From: Rhizoctonia solani
Lineage: Eukaryota; Basidiomycota; Agaricomycetes; Cantharellales; Ceratobasidiaceae
Direction: 5' to 3'
DNA: 64,000 nt
Assembly (NCBI RefSeq): GCF_016906535.1
Contig: NC_057385.1
Span: forward strand, 1,550,001 to 1,614,000
The notes under the pieces: generated by a model
Database searches by the model: none
What the model was told of the DNA's origin: nothing
Seen by the model: only the letters and a program-made list of their open reading frames with translations
Program-made: the position numbers and the translations under genes
Shown: one piece after another, positions 24,757 to 36,053 of the stretch
How positions within the stretch are numbered: the stretch's first letter is position 1
Layout of the letters: each line of letters starts with the position of its first letter

Positions 24757-27700
24757 ATGGAGGCGCGTGCGTCTACGGACCAGGGTATGCGTTTATTTTT
24801 ATATTAGTCGAAACGAAAAAAACTAATCTTTTGTATCATTTCAGAAGCAGCTCCGCTGCTTGTGGGTTCCGAGAATGGAGATGACCACTCTGTCAATGCT
24901 AAATCCTCGCTATGGGATCGTTTTTCACGTGGCATGCACGAACCTGTGTCCGTTTTAACCGCATTTCTGCTCATGCTCTGTCTTCTGCTTCTTATCCTGG
25001 CCTCAGTCTTTGCTGGTCTTTTTGCTGGAGCTCAGCATCGCATCTCGGAGCTACAGCCAGGTGAGACTGTCACGGTGACCTCTGTGGTCACAGAAACAGA
25101 TTTTCCGAAAGTTACAACCCCTGGCACTACAGAGAAGATTACTACTACGGCTACAGCTACGATTACAGCCACCACTACTCTTGACGCACCCGTTCCTACA
25201 AATAGCCCCCTCCCGTGTTTGACACCGGAATGTATTGTTGTCGCTTCTTCTATCATTAGCTCCCTGAATACGTCCCACGACCCCTGCGATAGTTTCTACA
25301 ACTACGCCAGTGAGTTATAGTCACATGAATTAGTATCTATGCTGAATTCAGGATACAAGATGGTGGCTGGCTCGCAAGCCATCCTCTGCCCATTGACAAG
25401 CCTATCTACGGCCAGTTTGACGATCTTGCGACCAACAACAAAGTACGTAAACCGTGGACGTTGTAAAGCGTATCCGACTAAGCTCCTGGCATTACAGCGC
25501 ATTATTCAGTCGATTCTGGATCTTCCGGTCCCCAAGCATTCCAATTCTCCTGATTCTATCACCTTGTCCAAGCTGAAGGTACGGGTACTTCCGTTTCATC
25601 GGGGATATAAACTAATATGCTTGACAGGGACTGTATGAATCCTGCGTAAATGAGCCACTACTGGATAAAATTGGTGCTCGCCCGCTATTGGAAGTCGTTC
25701 AGACGGTCAAGAATCTCCTCAACGATGACCTTAAATCACCTATCTACAAAGGGCCCGGTCGAAAGTACTCTGTCCCGGCTCCCTCTGAAGAGGAAGAAGA
25801 GCCACGGAGGGTCACTGTCGAAGGATTGACGGCCGCAGTTGCCTATCTTCATTCACGTAGCATTGACGTCTTGTTCGGGTTCGGTATTGACGGTGACGCC
25901 GGCTTTGATCCGGACCTCATGACTTTACAGTTTAGTCAAGGCGGCACTGGCCTTCCTTCCAAGGTACGTAAATATTCCACATCATGCGACTGTTTTAACT
26001 TTGCTTTCAGGAGTATTACGATGACGAAGATGTTATCAAGGCCTACACCGAGGCTATCAATGCAATCCTCCTGGCCATTGACGAAGAGTCATCCCCCGAG
26101 AGTGTAAGTGCAAATACTTTAGTCTCGTGTTCCTTTACCAATTTGCTTTATAGGTTCATTGGTATACCAAGCCCGCGCAGTGGGTTGAAGGTGCTATTTC
26201 CAAGGCATGGGACTTGGCTACTGGAGATGAATCGGAGTTGGTTCCCAAGGACTCTGTCTGGCCCCCTTGGCCTTGGCCTCCATGGGTGGGTGATGTCAAT
26301 TCAATATACATAACACCATGCTGATATCTTTTTTAGAACGACCCCAAGCATGGCGATGAAAAACCCAAAGAGCGTGCTGAACGCCTTGCCAAGGGTGTCG
26401 TGAAATTTGAAACTCGTCTAGCTGAAGCTGGGCTTGATCTGTACGTCCATCATGTCAAATATCGTTTGACAAGGCTGACATGAGTCTGACTCTAGGGATA
26501 TCTTGTGGGGACAGCCATTTGAGACATACAACCCCACCAACTTGACCGACCTTGCTGTTGCACTCACTTCAATCGACTTCCCGAGCTATTTCTCCACCTT
26601 CACACCTCGTGCATTCCCCTCGCGTGTCATCGTCTCCTACCCCGAGTACCCTTCAAAGCTTAATGCTATCATTGGATCGACCGACTATGACATTATCGAG
26701 GCATACCTAGTTGCGCGCGCTTCCCTCGAACTTGGATCCCATCTCGGTACCTCAACTGCGGTCTGGAAGGCCGTAAGGGGGTTACAGGAGACGCTGCAAG
26801 GTTTGAAGAAGGGCGTTGTCGGCGACAGGGGTGAATGGTGTCTTGGAAAGGTTGAGGAGGCACTTGGCTTTGCAGCTGGCAGGTTCTACGTCCAAAAGGC
26901 GTTTGGCGGCGACTCTAGGAAGAAGGCGGAGAGCGTCATTACAAGTATGCAACCGTTTCCGCTGAGATTTCTGGATACTAACCTACTTCATTCTAGATGT
27001 TATTAGTGCCTTCAAGGACTCCCTTAATGACGTCAAATGGATGGATCACGAATCTTCTAAAGCAGCATACGAAAAGGTGTGTCATTTTGTGCTTCTGTTG
27101 TTCCAACATATACTGAGCTATCTCAGGCCACCGCAATCCGCATCAAAGTTGGATATCCCACTTCACCCAACACAACTTCAGATGCATCAATTGCGGCGTA
27201 TTACGGCGCTGTTAAAATTTCTAACGACGAATTCTTCGAGAACATGCTATCTGCCCGTGCCGTAGAAAACTTCCGCGCGTGGCTTCAGCTAGGCAGACGA
27301 CGCGACCTGGGTGCTTGGGAGATGATTCCAAGCGAAGTCAACGCATACTTCAACCCACCTGAGAACTCTTTGGTTTTCCCAGCAGGAATTTTGCAGCCTC
27401 CGTTCTTCGAGAAGGACTGGTAAGATTGTATTCAAGCTGAATGATTTTGGTTATTCACTATTCTATAGGCCGTTGTATATGCAATACGGCGCATTTGGCT
27501 CCGTTGCCGCTCATGAACTTACGGTACGTGTACATGCTTGCATGGTCGCGCTTGAGCATTCTTTGATTCTGGTTACAGCATGCGTTCGATTCTTCTGGTC
27601 GTCTCTATAACCAGAAAGGCAAACTCGAAGAGTGGTGGACGAACAAGACTAGCGAGCAATTCGATGAGCGTGCGGCCTGCTACTCGAAACAATACTCTGG

Positions 27701-28347
27701 TGCGTATTTTCAATGTATGTCAATATAGCGTTGCTTATGGTGTTTCTTCAGAGTACACCGTTGAGGACGGCAAGGGTGGCAAAGTGCATCTTAATGTGCG
27801 TACAGGGATATTCTTACTATGCTATCAATCGCTGACCTGCATTGTAGGGAAATCTCACTCTTGGAGAAAACCTTGCTGATAGCGGTGTGATCCAAGCGTA
27901 TCGTGCCTGGAAGTCTGCATCCACTAGTGACTTGGATTTCACTTTGCCCGGGCTGAATTATACACAGTACGAAATTCATTGCGTCTCCAAAACCACAAAA
28001 CTAATTATCTTTTGCGCAGCGAACAACTGTTCTGGATCTCATTCGGAAGAATCTGGGCAACCAAAGCCAAGCCCGCGTTTGCTGTTAGTGCCGTTTGAGT
28101 ATCGGTTGCATTCCACCTAGCTAACCGCCATGATGGCTTATACAGGTACAACGCGCGAGGACAGATCCTCATTCGCCCGGTCAATATCGCGTTGATGGCA
28201 CTCTGTCCAATATCCCTGCGTTCGCAGAAGCATTTGGCTGCAAGAAGGGTACCAAGGTGCGTACAATACTCTTCATTGGATTGCCAGTTATCTGACCTCG
28301 CGTTCCTACAGATGAACCCCGAGAAGCAATGCACTCTTTGGCAGTAG
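24757..28347 (+). CDS. M13 (neprilysin-type) zinc metallopeptidase
   Basis: Type II membrane zinc endopeptidase of the neprilysin / endothelin-converting-enzyme family. The first exon is 24757-24784 (MEARASTDQ), spliced to 24845, followed by one membrane anchor (LTAFLLMLCLLLLILASVF). A Thr-rich stalk follows, then the M13 N-terminal region starting at the conserved PCDSFYNYASGGW. The catalytic region has NSLVFPAGILQPPFF and the zinc site HELTH, whose codons are split by an intron near 27520-27578. It also has the second site GENLADSG and ends CTLWQ, matching the usual CxxW C-terminus. About 14 introns; phases join. Roughly 860 residues, slightly longer than the family norm. All catalytic residues visible are intact. 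The physiological substrate is unknown. Confidence 0.93.
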
Positions 28348-28587
28348 AGGAAAGAGTTGGAAGGACCTGGGGGGTATATATATCTATTCTACGAGCTTTG
28401 TGCTGTAATCTACAACCGAATGTTACGTCTGTTTTCACGCAAATCACTCCGAGTGTGGCAAGGCGCATACATAACAATTACAACCGAAAACTGGTGTGGT
28501 ACAAGCTATATTGGCGTTCCGATCGGACAAGGTACCCAGCTTGACTGGGGTATTTGGTACCAACCTGGCGGAAGCTGTTCGCCCTCA

Positions 28588-30113
28588 TCATGCCGATACT
28601 GAGTTAGAAGAGTGCTTATTCGACTCGGGCTCAGGACTGCGGAGTAGCGCTTGTTCCAGTTGGCGTTGTCTGTCCTCGAGTTCCCTCATCGACCCAGTTT
28701 CCCAAGACACCTAGTTTTTGATGAGCGGTCAGCATCTAGGAAACTTCGAGCCATGAAAATGCGCACTTTTTTGGGCTTGATTACTTTCATCAAATCTGTG
28801 ACACGATTCTTGAGAGTTTCATCCTGTGACACAAGTGAATCAACTAGACTTTGCACTCTTTCAATTGGGTGTGAGCGGGCGTCTATTCGGGCCAGTAAAC
28901 AGTGCTTACATGGAATCCCCCCTTCAGAACCTGCACCACTCAGCAAATCTCGAACACAATCCGTCCGAAGTGTTTCGTCTCCCATGGTATCGACTATCCA
29001 AAGTACCCAAGAGGCAATGGTCCTCAAATAGGTCGGATCGTTCTCGGCAATGGCGCTATTGTTCACTAGAAGGAGCATATGTGCCAATAATTCCTCGGTA
29101 AAATATTCGTTAGTCTGATCGAAATGGTGTATCAAGGGTGCCCATATATCCTGGTTGGGAGGATGGCCGAGTGCAGCATTCAGATTCGTACGCTTGCTAA
29201 TATTTTGATGTGAGGACGAGCATCCTAATCAAGAGTCTCAACGCACCTTTTGGATAAAGGAACCAAGCCGTTCTTGTCAGATAAGCGTTCACAAAATTTC
29301 CGGGTCGCAAACTTGAGCTTATGGGCTCCTATATTAGATTCGGAACCTTGCACGGACAAGTCCACCGCATAGAGAGTGGACGCATCGGTAATCCACGCAG
29401 AGAACCCCTTGAAAAGTCTTTCTATCTCGGCCTTGTTTCGACCTTGGAGTGACGCATCCCGAAGACATGTTTTCATAAGGGTTTTGTATTCGGTCAAAAG
29501 TGGATCTAGTGGCGGTAGTTCTATGCTCTCCAAGTCTGTTGTATTGGACGGCGAGAGTGTGGGAAGAAAATAACGGTTTAACAGCCATTGCATTGACTTG
29601 GTGTGCGTTAGTGAGGACCACAACTCGAAAGGAGGCATATACCAACCTGGTGTGTAGCTTCTCGTAACACTTCGATTGATGGAAGATCCTCGTGAGTAGA
29701 GCGGTGGCGAAGCTCGACTATCCATGAAGGTAGGCCAATTTGAGCTGCAAGGCTATATATCGGTCTGGCAAAGACACCTTGTTGCAGGGGATCCACAAGG
29801 CCGTTCACAAACCTAATCAGAGCTAGTGCGTAAACCTGACAGAGCGTCGATGTCGATGCGTTATTCGAATCCAAGAGTATGGCATTGATAAAACACAATA
29901 CAGACTCTAGCGCATGTGGTAAAGGACAGTTGACTTGCCAGGCGCAGAGCTAAATCCAAACTAAGCTTAAAGAGCACCTTGAAGATACTGGTTCCGTACC
30001 CTATTTTTTGCAAGTTGTTTACTGGCAGCGTCGGTTTCGTCTGAGTATATCCAAGTACAGAGTTCATCTAGCTCTGTTAGAGTAGCCCAAGGCACTCGTT
30101 TGGGTAACGCCAT
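28588..30113 (-). CDS. LAS1: Ribosome biogenesis nuclease subunit LAS1
   Basis: HEPN-domain endoribonuclease that, with Grc3, cuts ITS2 during 60S maturation in the nucleus. The ATG at 30113 gives MALPKRVPWATLTELDELC. A 44-nt intron then joins NQYLQ to VNCPLPHALESV. The Las1 core is intact: YALALIRFVNGLVDPLQQG, then IGLPSWIVELRHRSTHEDLP, which includes the catalytic RHxxxH motif. The C-terminal half is divergent, as usual for the family. The final exon is reached by a 57-nt intron after VIKPKK and encodes VSWETGSMRELEDRQRQLEQ, ending NSVSA (stop 28588-28590). The gene is convergent with the M13 peptidase and divergent from the next gene by 228 bp. Confidence 0.92.
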
Positions 30114-30341
30114 ATATATCTTCGAGAGCGCTTAGCTCTGAAACACTGGTGGTTGGAGAGACAGACTTTTGAAAGCAAATTGGACTGCCTCGTTGTCAGG
30201 TGGTATGACATCAGCAGTCTGATAAGATTAGATCCAGATCGAGCAAACGCCCCTGATATTTTTTCCCGAACAACACGCGCCAGCAGTGGACGTCCATACC
30301 CCATCTACCGACGCACTCCTCGTGGGCCTAGTCCCCCTAAA

Positions 30342-31451
30342 ATGTCTGCCCCGACGCCATATACCACTCAACAGGCACTCCCACGAGGCTCAAAAGTCAC
30401 TGAAAGTGACGAGTGAGTACCCTTGGACTTGATGTTGGCTTTGCTTGCTTAAGTCCGGCGGTTCAGCTATGTCACAGTTGTGACGGATGTGAAGGGCAAT
30501 ACACTCGAAGTTCCAAAATGGGAATATTCTCGGTGAGTGATGACTCAGATGCTCTGGAGTTTGCCAATGGTTCTGAGCCGAGCGCTGCAACGTTAACAAG
30601 GTTTCTCGAAATTGAGACCCGCAAGCGCGATCGTACCCTGAGCAAGGATGCACGCCAGGCCGCCCGCTCTCTGGCTGAAATCATCCTCAATCGGTGAGTG
30701 ACTCACTCTCTATCTATCTCAGCCACCCCCAAGCTCACGATTATGCTCCCAGCTGGTGCGAGCGACGGAAAGGCAGTACGTGGCCTGTTTCAGCTCTGTT
30801 GAGCTGCACTCACTAGTCCATTGAGCAGAAAACGAAAAGACTAGACCTAGTCGCAAAAGGAATGCATGCGATATGCTTTCTGAAACTATAGACATGTCTT
30901 CACCCGCATCCACCCAGAGTGATCTACCAAACGACCTTGGTGCGTCATTTCTGTGCATTGATTACCAATTGACCTCCTCATCTTTGTTCGTTATAGGTAC
31001 ATTACCTAAAGTACCCAAAACACGGCTCCGTGAGTAATGTTTCGAGCAGGTACCATCTCAGTTTGAGTCTTATCATGCACACAATCAGGTCGAGGAACCA
31101 TTGTATCATCCCGGCCAGGGTTCCACACCGTAGTCGTCGATTCATCCAATAATACGCTCGAGGTTCCGGAGGACGAGTACAACAAATGGTACTCGCTCTA
31201 CGAACGGAAATCCGACGTCGAATCAAGCATAGATACCAGGCTTGCCAATCGTGCTCGTGCGAAAAATATGATGGACAATTGGTGTAAACGTCGGAAACGT
31301 GCCAAAAAGACAGTCGGATCTTGTGCTGGTGAAGTGCCCGTGGACGATGATGGTTACGCAGGTGCGTGGTTTGTATGCTCGGCAATACTAAGACTTACCG
31401 GTCATCCCTGTAGCTGCGATGGCACTAATGGGTTTATCTTATGTCTCATAG
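30342..31451 (+). CDS. Unrecognised protein with a duplicated 59-residue basic module
   Basis: I do not recognise this protein. Eight exons (30342-30412, 30467-30532, 30601-30693, 30753-30775, 30829-30939, 30997-31029, 31089-31361, 31414-31451) give 235 residues. All introns are GT-AG and all phases agree. Residues 25-83 and 144-202 align without gaps, with 26 of 59 positions identical by hand count. The shared landmarks are TVV-D, NTLEVP, an EY pair, RK, and a basic end WCxRRK. The linker between the modules is Ser/Lys/Arg-rich (KTRPSRKRNACD). No signal peptide or membrane span is seen. The basic W-C-x-R-R-K helix ends could bind nucleic acid, but that is a guess. The clean internal alignment supports the splice model. 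Confidence 0.75.
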
Positions 31452-31959
31452 CTAATATTGTATCCTTGTTGGTTTGGCATCCGTTCTGCATGTCCCTTTC
31501 AGTCGTTCGTTAGATTTTGTGATAGACATTCGTTTCTTAGACTCAAGTGATGGATAGTAGTTCTTTTGCTGCCGAGAATATGCAATAGGTCCACTTCAAT
31601 CACCCGGACGCTCACTGAATGACGCACTGCTAGTAAATTATACATCCATTGTATTATATATCAGTGTTTCAAAGTCAAATCCTGCTACGATAACACAGCA
31701 AACAGCCAAGTTACCAATTAACAGCATTCCGGCTTAATCGAACACCATTTCTCTCTTCACGTCGGCAGCTATACCTCTAATGTTTCACGAACAAGCAAGA
31801 AGTTGCAAGAATGGAGATCCATCCATTGCGGACGACGTGGTGAGAATTGGAAAGAAATTTACAGCTGGACCCTTATTTATATCCGAGCCGTCAACGCACG
31901 GACCAAGTCGAATAGAACTTTCATTACAAGATAACTATTTGCATTATTAACCATAGATT
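31452..31959. other. Convergent 3' intergenic region
   Basis: About 510 bp between two convergent genes (the duplicated-module gene and the dienelactone hydrolase). AT-rich, with no open frame or RNA gene that I can support; presumably 3' UTRs and terminators. Confidence 0.45.
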
Positions 31960-33164
31960 TCAGCCCGCAATCACACCCTTGAAGAAGGTCACCGCTGTTC
32001 CATAGACGTCCTACAAAATAGGCCAAATTAGTACGAAACAGTGATGGGATAAGAGCTCAAACTGACCTCGTACTCCTTTTTGTTCTCGGGGTCATCTAGG
32101 TTTGCACGAGCGGCAGCCTTTGTGTACAGTTAACAAGAGAACAAAGACGTGCAAGTTAGAACGAATACTTACCCATCCGTGGTGCATGTTCGGGTAGACC
32201 TTGTATGCGTTTTTGGATGCGAAGTCCTTATTAGAGATAGACTTGATAATTTTCTCATACTATAATAGTTGTGATCAAGATCTAAAAAAAGCACTTTATT
32301 GTGATACTGACTGACCTCCTCAATTGGCTCATCTTTGGATGGGAATATTCCAAGGGGAACCTTCAAGTTGTCCGCATCTTTGACATCAAGCATCCTATGA
32401 ACAGGGTGAATGAATGTATGCGCTCACACTGCAATAGTACCTACGCAGGGTGAATTGCAACAGCGGCGTCGGTCTTTCCAGTACCAGCGGCAACAGTGAC
32501 AACTTTTCCTCCCTATACGTCGAAAGACTGAGAAAAACGAGCCAGTACCGATGCGATGCTGGTAACTCACCCAACAAAAGCCAATCGTGCCAACAAATTT
32601 GGCACCGTCAGCTTTCAACTTGTCGGCCAGGTCACCAACGTCCTTTACGCGTTCACCAACGTTTGCAACACCTCCGAAAAAATCTTGGAGCTTTTGCTTG
32701 TCTTCGTCTGTTTGGGGTGGGAAATTGTTGGCGTCCCATGGCTTTCCATCAAGGAAATCGGGATAGATCACCAAAGCATCCAGTCTAAAGAGAGGATCAG
32801 GAGGTAGTTTTTGTATATCACAATGAATCAAAACCTTACGTCTCGGCGAGAATATCAGCGCCTTGTTGTGTTTGAGGCCAGTAGCCGAAGATGTCGTATA
32901 CTCCGATAATGGTTTTGCCTAGACACGCTAGCTAAGTACTTATAGCATACATCCAGAATATCCACCAACCAGACTTAGGATTTCCGACGACGTATGCTTT
33001 CTTAAAGGCTCCGAACGGCTTATACTCTCCCTGATAAACAATTGGTTAGATTGTAAACAAACCATACGGTATCAGCCCGGATATACCTTCTCCTGATACT
33101 TATCCTTAGGAACAACAGTAGGGATAGTGCAGCAAGCAGTGTTCGAATTATGAATTGTGGACAT
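31960..33164 (-). CDS. Dienelactone hydrolase family protein
   Basis: Alpha/beta hydrolase of the carboxymethylenebutenolidase type. The ATG at 33164 gives MSTIHNSNTACCTIPTVV. Core segments are IIGVYDIFGYWPQTQQGADI, LDALVIYPDFLDGKPWD, KFVGTIGFCWGGKVV, PLGIFPSKDEP and VYPNMHHGWAAARANL. The Cys-Asp-His triad expected for this family is present: the cysteine in GFCWGG, an aspartate in SKDEP and a histidine in MHHGW. About 245 residues, the usual length. Nine short exons; the stop is at 31960-31962 (FFKGVIAG). In fungi such proteins act on lactones from aromatic breakdown or have unknown substrates. No targeting signal is visible. Confidence 0.9.
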
Positions 33165-33779
33165 TTCGAGGATCAATAAGTGGTGGAGTGGTTGTTCAAG
33201 CTAAGTGTCTGCAAGTCTTCCGCTTGGTTTATAAATATGGCGAGGTCGAGAAACGTGACATCACCCGCCCGGTAAAGCGGATCGAATTCCGAAATGTTCA
33301 CACGATTGGACTAAAAGTTCTACGAGAAATAGGTCTTGCGAGTGCAATATATTAAACGTGATACATCCTTCGACGTATGTTTATGGTATATTTCTTGGAG
33401 GGTATTGATTCTGTCACTTACTCAAGGCGCTCTCACGTCACGTCTCTATAAGATATCAAGGCCCTTCAGTAGACCAGAGGAATTTGGTGACTAGAGGATG
33501 TCAATTCTTATGAACTGTCCTCTCCGGATCTATGTTATGCGCATGGTCGAACTCTGGACCTATGGCATGCATGGCAGGTGCCGGTGGCGCCATAACCATA
33601 TCTCGTTGTCTGATAAGATAATCAAGAGATGACATCTTAGTCAGGTGACCATAACTTTCAGAAACTTGCAATTGCCTTTACTTGACCTTAATCTTCTACT
33701 TACCAAGTGGCCGATACAGTCATCGAGCAGTACTGTTCTACTACTTGCAGCATTGAAATACAACGAACACTAGCACTCC
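33165..33779. promoter_or_regulatory. Divergent intergenic region, dienelactone hydrolase / ROK1
   Basis: 615 bp that must hold the promoters of both flanking divergent genes. A TGACATCA sequence near 33258 resembles a CRE/ATF half-variant, but one occurrence proves nothing. No other feature seen. Confidence 0.4.
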
Positions 33780-35910
33780 ATGGAGGCTTTCAGGTTGTTG
33801 TCTCGTGGAGGAGCAAAATTTGACAAGGGTCGGTTTCGCAATGATGTGAAGCTGTTCAACGCAAGTACACCACATTAAATCAATCTGTAAGGCTTATTCT
33901 CATAGTTGGTACAGGCAACGAACGGCGAAAGTAGCAAGGGCGTAAGATCTACTACTCAGGAACTTGCACCAGGACAACTGCCGCCCGAGCTGGATTTCTT
34001 CAAATATGCCAAGGCCGCCCCCAATGGGCCTGCATCGGCCCCTACGTCTATGAAGCCACCCAAATCAGAAGAGTCAGAATCATCGCCAGGTAAAAAGCGT
34101 AAGCGTAGTGACGAGGATCATAGTGAGTAATGTGCCTTTTGCGTTTAGTTATAGATCCTAATACGAGCAGAGGAATCGCTTCCTAAGCACCGTGTGACTT
34201 CATCCGGGGATGGTGTGCCTTCTCCAATATCAGAATTCGAGGATCTGTCCTCAAGGTATAAAATTCCTCAACGGCTGTTACAGAATATCGAGAACTGTGG
34301 TTATGATTCGCCCACTGGCATTCAGGCCCACGGAATCCCTGTGTTGCTAGAAGTGAGCTTCTCAAAATTTCTGTTAGATAATAGCTAATAGGGTAACTCG
34401 ATAGGGAAGACACCTCATTGCTATATCTCCAACCGGTACCGGAAAGACAATGTCATATCTACTCCCTATATTCAGCCTTCTCCAATCACCAGTATCATCG
34501 AAATCCCCCCCGGAAAATGCTGGAAAGGGGGCAAGAGCGGTAATAGTTAGTCCTACACGGGAGCTCGCTGCACAAATCTACAATGAATGCCTTAAACTTG
34601 CCGATGGGCGGAAATGGAGGATTATTTTGTATGGAAAGGCTACGGGGTCAACTCTCGCTCAGCCCGAGGTAAGAGATAAAGTTGGTATGTATGAACTTAG
34701 TCTATTCTTTCCTCGAGGCCAACCGTGCATATAGACATCGTGGTCACAACCCCGTTGAGATTGGTCGATTCATTACAAAAATCTTTAATTAATTTGGACA
34801 AGTGAGTTTCATAAATGCTGAACTTTAGAGGTGTTAATCTTTCTCTTAGTGTTCGGTGTTTGGTTCTTGATGAAGCGGACCGACTTTTAGAAGGAGAGTT
34901 CTTCTCCCAGACAGAAGAAATTGTGCAATCTTGCACGCACCCGAACCTTCAAAAGGCCGTATTTAGCGCCACATTACCAGCGGGGGCCGAGGCAATCGCA
35001 AATGGCTACCTAGATTCTCCCGTACGCATAGTTGTTGGTCTCAAGTGAGCATCCTCTTATACGCGTATCTCGACCCTTCTAATCCATTTATCGTAGAGAC
35101 TCGGCGACATCCTCAGTTAAACAAAAACTAACTTTTGTCGGAACTGAATCCGGAAAACTTCTTACGCTTCGACAGCATCTCGCAGCCGGGTTTCAACCTC
35201 CGGTGCTTATATTCGTCCAATCCCAAGAACGTGCACAGGAGTTAAGTGAGGAACTGCTATACGATGGGCGGAACGTGGATGTTTTGCATTCGGGAAGGAC
35301 AAAGAAACAACGCTCGGACGCAGCCGAGAGATTCCAACGCGGAGAATGCCACATCTTGGTTGCAACCGAGGTTATGGCTCGTGGGATGGATTTTGCGGGC
35401 GTAAGACTGGTAATCAATTACGATTTCCCGCAATCGGTTCAGAGCTACATTCACAGAATTGGTACGCCGATTAAATGATGAGAGTCGGTTGGGTTATTGA
35501 AGAGGTTGAATAGGTCGTACCGGGCGTGCTGGGAGAGAAGGTGAAGCCGTGACATACTTTACAAACGTAGATGCGCCGTATCTCAAAATGTAAGCGCCTA
35601 TCCACTATAACACTATTGGGGTTCCTAGTGACACCATCTATAACGTAGGATTGCCAATGTTTTGAAGGCATCTAACAATCCTGTGCCGGAGTGGATGCTC
35701 AAGTTACCGAAGCCGTCCAAGATGAAACGACGCGCATTGAAACGAAAACCTGTTGCACGTAAAGACGTGGGTGTAGTTGCGGGGCGAGCAGTGGGTAAAG
35801 GAGAGGCAATTCGTAGGAGGGAAATGATTGCGGCAAGCAAACGACGAAAGATGGGCGAAAATAGGCCTGATTCGGAAGAGAGGAATTCCGATGAAGCCGG
35901 CAACTTATAA
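33780..35910 (+). CDS. ROK1: DEAD-box ATP-dependent RNA helicase ROK1 (DDX52)
   Basis: Nucleolar DEAD-box helicase needed for 18S rRNA processing in the small-subunit processome. Exon 1 is 33780-33860 (MEAFRLLSRGGAKFDKG). It is followed by what reads as a GC-AG intron, 33861-33914. The motifs in order are: Q-motif region CGYDSPTGIQAHGIPVLLEG, motif I SPTGTGKT, Ia SPTRELAAQ, motif II LDEADRLLEGE, motif III FSATLP, the segment VLIFVQSQERAQEL, motif V ATEVMARGMDFAGV, and motif VI HRIGRTGRAG. Motif VI is split by an intron near 35462. The Lys/Arg-rich C-terminus (KPSKMKRRALKRKP) fits a nucleolar RNA-binding tail. A helicase family of this length (about 550 residues) with VLDEADRLLEGEFF is characteristic of Rok1. 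Confidence 0.93.
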
Positions 35911-36053
35911 TTTATTCTCCAGGGGTATCTTGGACATGTGTGACGAGAATGTATTGAGAGAACGGAGGCAGAGGAATATGACAGAGATGAATGGGTAGTA
36001 GAGGTATTGCAAGTATGAGATTGTATGATGTCTATATGGATTCTAAAGAGATA

